From Chrysomallon squamiferum (Eukaryota > Mollusca > Gastropoda > Neomphalida > Peltospiridae): a stretch of DNA of 64,000 nucleotides. How positions within the stretch are numbered: position 1 is the stretch's first letter; every line of letters begins with the position of its first letter. The stretch is taken from NCBI GenBank assembly GCA_012295275.1, contig CM022667.1:12657038-12721037 (forward strand), in the 5' to 3' direction. This document shows positions 62,202 through 64,000 of this stretch, in pieces. The notes beneath the pieces were generated by a model. The model was not told where the DNA came from and searched no databases. It was given only the letters and a program-made list of their open reading frames with translations. The position numbers and the translations under genes are program-made.

Positions 62202-64000
62202 TATTAATCTTTAATAATCCAGGTAGAAATAACACTATACACAATCCAGTTATGACAATGAACAGTTTGATAGATTTACTTAGTATATTCAGTCCATTAT
62301 ATATCATTATTTGAAGTGGTAAAAATCACCTAATTTTTATATCTTATGTAGCTAGTTTACTAATACATAAATATAACATCTTACAACATTTAACAATACA
62401 GAAATTATTTTATTTTTGCAGGTTTTAACTGACAATTAAAACACAGATAAATTTTCATTATTATTTGGGATTTTCATTTTTATTTCTTGTTTTCAGAAAT
62501 TCATTTTATTGCTGTGGTTTATTTATATAAAATGATTATTATTTTTATATTTTTAAGCAATACATGTTGCACCAGATCAAAATAATAGGTGATTTCTAGA
62601 GAACAAATGTAAAAGGGTTTTCTAAAAATAATTTACATGAAAAGAGATTAATATTTAATTATATATTCAGTTGTTAGAATGTAATCATATTGAAATGATA
62701 ATTGTTTTACATTTTTGTTGCTTTACTTTTTCCATTTAACAGTTTAAAAAAAAAAAAAGATAATTATTATTGGGTTTTTTAAGTGGACTTTATTTTTGAT
62801 TACATCCTTATGTCAGGTTCAGGCTTGATATTAGTTGAAAAGTGTCACAAGACACAAAGTGCGATACTTGTTCATTAGAGTATGAAGCCACACAAGTGTC
62901 CACCATTGTCCACCAACCAGTAACAATAAATAACTTTGTCAGTGTTCCAGCCACTTGATATTTGAAGAGAATCAGAACTTTTCAATTAGTGGCCAAGCCC
63001 CATTATGTTGGCACTGCATAATTAACCAAATGAAATAAATTTGTCTAGTTCTGAGACAATATACTTCTTATTTTATTCACTTTATCACCAGATGTTTGGT
63101 CAGAGAGTTCTTGGACATTTGCTGAGGCACTTTTCATTAAAATATATTGTCATAGATTATACACTTGTTGCCACTTGTTCACTTTATTGTTGTAGCATTA
63201 AAATGAACAGATGCAGTACTGGGATGTACATATTAACTATTAATTTATAAAAATAATACCGGTTTGTGTGATTGGTAATATGAGTACAAATATTTACACC
63301 ATATGGCACTAATGGAGTAATTTAATCAACACTGAACCGATTTTTTTTTCTATGTTCATTGTTGACCAAATTAATGAGTTAAGTCGTTCAAGTCCATTAA
63401 TGTTTTTATGATTAGGTCACTTGGCTTGATGTAACAGATATATATTTGATGTATATAATGCTCTGTGTATTATATATACATTTTTTAATAATAATAAAAG
63501 AAAATATAATAACACTAAATTTTTCTATCTCTTTTTAAAATCTTTTGTTGTGTACAATTATTCTAAAGGCAGCAACCATTTTTTGTCTCTTCTGCATTAA
63601 TGTTACAACTTTTCTGTATATGTTCAGATTTTAATTTTTTTATGCAGTTAAATGTTACATATTTTTAAATTCAGAATCTGTTTTCAAGATAAAACCTAAT
63701 ATATATATTAGTTTATATTAATAAACACACATTTTTTTTTTTATCATCAGTATAATTTATTTTCAGCTAATTACAGAATAATTATTATTGTTATTTTTGT
63801 AATGTTGTTTTCTGTTTTAAAAGAAAATTGAAATTATTGTTTTGTTTACTGTTAATCAAAAGAAATGTTACATTGTATTGTTCTTTTTACAGGTACATCT
63901 CAAGTCACAGTTTATAATGAATGGTGTCTGTGTTGTTTGGCGAGGCTGGATTGATCTTCATCGACTTGATGGTGTTGGGTCCTTGCAGTTTGATGAAGAT
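53531..64000 (+). CDS. CBFB: CBFB, core-binding factor subunit beta, 3'-truncated by the window
   Basis: CBF-beta binds the Runt domain of RUNX transcription factors, raising their DNA affinity and protecting them from degradation, without touching DNA itself. Visible exons: 53531-53608, 53782-53868, 54691-54810 and 63893-64000 (continuing past the edge); 131 residues in all. Motifs: MPRVV, KFENDELFRKLSRECE, YTGFRDRPQEERQ, FVGTGTNLHL, NGVCVVWRGWIDLHRLDG. Gly61 and Asn63 fall at the same numbers as in human, and Asn105 matches human Asn104 after a one-residue insertion near residue 75-82; all belong to the known Runt interface. Human Gln67, also at the interface, is Ser67 here. The start is set by the conserved MPRVV with A at -3, although an in-frame ATG at 53438 could add 31 residues. 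The C-terminal part lies outside the window. Confidence 0.96.
53782..53868 (+). CDS. CBFB: CBFB exon 2
   Basis: Residues 27-55: VRYTGFRDRPQEERQLRFQ, then TECREGHADI. Acceptor tttcag, donor gtgagt, phase 0. The following 822-bp intron contains TTTA/TTG-rich DNA and a GTA array. Confidence 0.96.
54544..54635 (+). repeat. (GTA)n microsatellite in CBFB intron 2
   Basis: About 90 bp of GTA repeats with a few substitutions, ending about 55 bp before the exon 3 acceptor. It reads as poly-Val. Confidence 0.95.
54691..54810 (+). CDS. CBFB: CBFB exon 3
   Basis: Residues 56-95: AFVGTGTNLHLSFTANAW, then a variable SDKPEDRVPT loop one residue longer than in human, then QEFVNFDMDRGK. Donor gtaagt, phase 0. 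Confidence 0.96.
56181..56257 (+). repeat. (TC)n microsatellite, about 77 bp
   Basis: Pure TC run ending in TTTCAG, which mimics a splice acceptor. The sequence after it has no CBFB-like reading frame, and exon 4 is found elsewhere. Confidence 0.97.
61580..61935. promoter_or_regulatory. Candidate enhancer in CBFB intron 3
   Basis: A GC-richer, repeat-free island in otherwise AT-rich intron. It holds TGACTCA (AP-1, 61611-61617), TGTGGTT (RUNX, 61677-61683) and TGACCTTGA (61745-61753; its complement TCAAGGTCA is the ERR/NR5A extended half-site), plus short inverted motifs around GACCGGT. Both minus-strand open frames across it lack any recognisable homology. Function is inferred from motif content. 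Confidence 0.45.
61677..61683 (+). promoter_or_regulatory. Consensus RUNX site in CBFB intron
   Basis: TGTGGTT matches the Runt-domain consensus TGYGGT. It may allow feedback of the RUNX-CBFB complex on its own subunit gene; this is inference. Confidence 0.35.
62086..62203. repeat. Poly-A then (TAA)n microsatellite
   Basis: About 25 A bases leading into imperfect and then pure TAA repeats. Confidence 0.95.
63893..64000 (+). CDS. CBFB: CBFB exon 4, partial
   Basis: Residues 96-131: VHLKSQFIMNGVCVVWRGWI, then DLHRLDGVGSLQFDED. Acceptor tttttacag. The exon runs off the window; the human protein continues with a helical C-terminus of about 50 more residues. Confidence 0.96.

Larger units (their letters stand above)
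54811..63892. other. CBFB intron 3 (9.1 kb)
   Basis: No exon recognised. It carries TTA (54957-55000), TAA (55262-55308), CT (56181-56257), TTA (58083-58128), TTTA (about 58190-58278), TAA (60007-60056) and TAA (62117-62201) microsatellites and poly-A/T runs at about 56758-56786, 59789-59810 and 61299-61327. More complex stretches lie at about 56470-57060, 58290-58600, 59280-59520 and 61580-61935; the last is motif-rich and enhancer-like. Confidence 0.8.

Overview
This is a 64-kb piece of an animal nuclear genome, not a prokaryotic or viral sequence. It is very AT-rich, dense in microsatellites and decayed minisatellites, and holds three intron-rich genes with ordinary GT-AG introns. I identified all three by conceptually splicing exons and comparing the proteins with family members known to me. 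The gene structures, the repeat load and tRNA-Lys-like SINE fragments suggest a lophotrochozoan, most likely a mollusc (a cephalopod would fit), but the species cannot be fixed from the sequence.

Layout. (1) 2363-9752, plus strand: AKTIP/FTS, a catalytically dead E2-like (UEV) protein of the FTS-Hook-FHIP dynein-adaptor complex. It has 11 coding exons and encodes 301 residues, or 287 if a 42-nt exon is skipped. (2) 9753-22991: a 13-kb gene-free interval made of AT-rich DNA, microsatellites and four fields of degenerate minisatellite, presumably including the 3' UTRs of both flanking genes. (3) 49047 down to 22992, minus strand: PHAF1 (C16orf70/MYTHO/UPF0183), an autophagy-linked protein, complete in 14 exons (420 residues). 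(4) 49048-53530: a 4.5-kb spacer between divergent genes, holding candidate ETS and CRE sites on the PHAF1 side, a MITE-like element, and three CArG (SRF-type) boxes plus a CCAAT box just upstream of CBFB. (5) 53531 to the window end, plus strand: CBFB, the non-DNA-binding partner of RUNX proteins. Exons 1-3 are complete and exon 4 is cut by the window edge; intron 3 is 9.1 kb and contains a motif-rich island with RUNX, AP-1 and ERR/NR5A sites.

The genes do not form one pathway: AKTIP works in vesicle transport, PHAF1 in autophagy and CBFB in transcription. Their linkage is notable, since PHAF1 (C16orf70) and CBFB are also close neighbours on human 16q22.1 and AKTIP lies on the same arm (16q12.2), which points to very old synteny. 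Most remaining open reading frames are translations of microsatellites or intron sequence. The best unexplained signals are a minisatellite in PHAF1 intron 9 built from copies of the exon 10 splice acceptor, the CArG cluster upstream of CBFB, and the enhancer-like island in CBFB intron 3. I found no sign of a wholly new multi-gene system.
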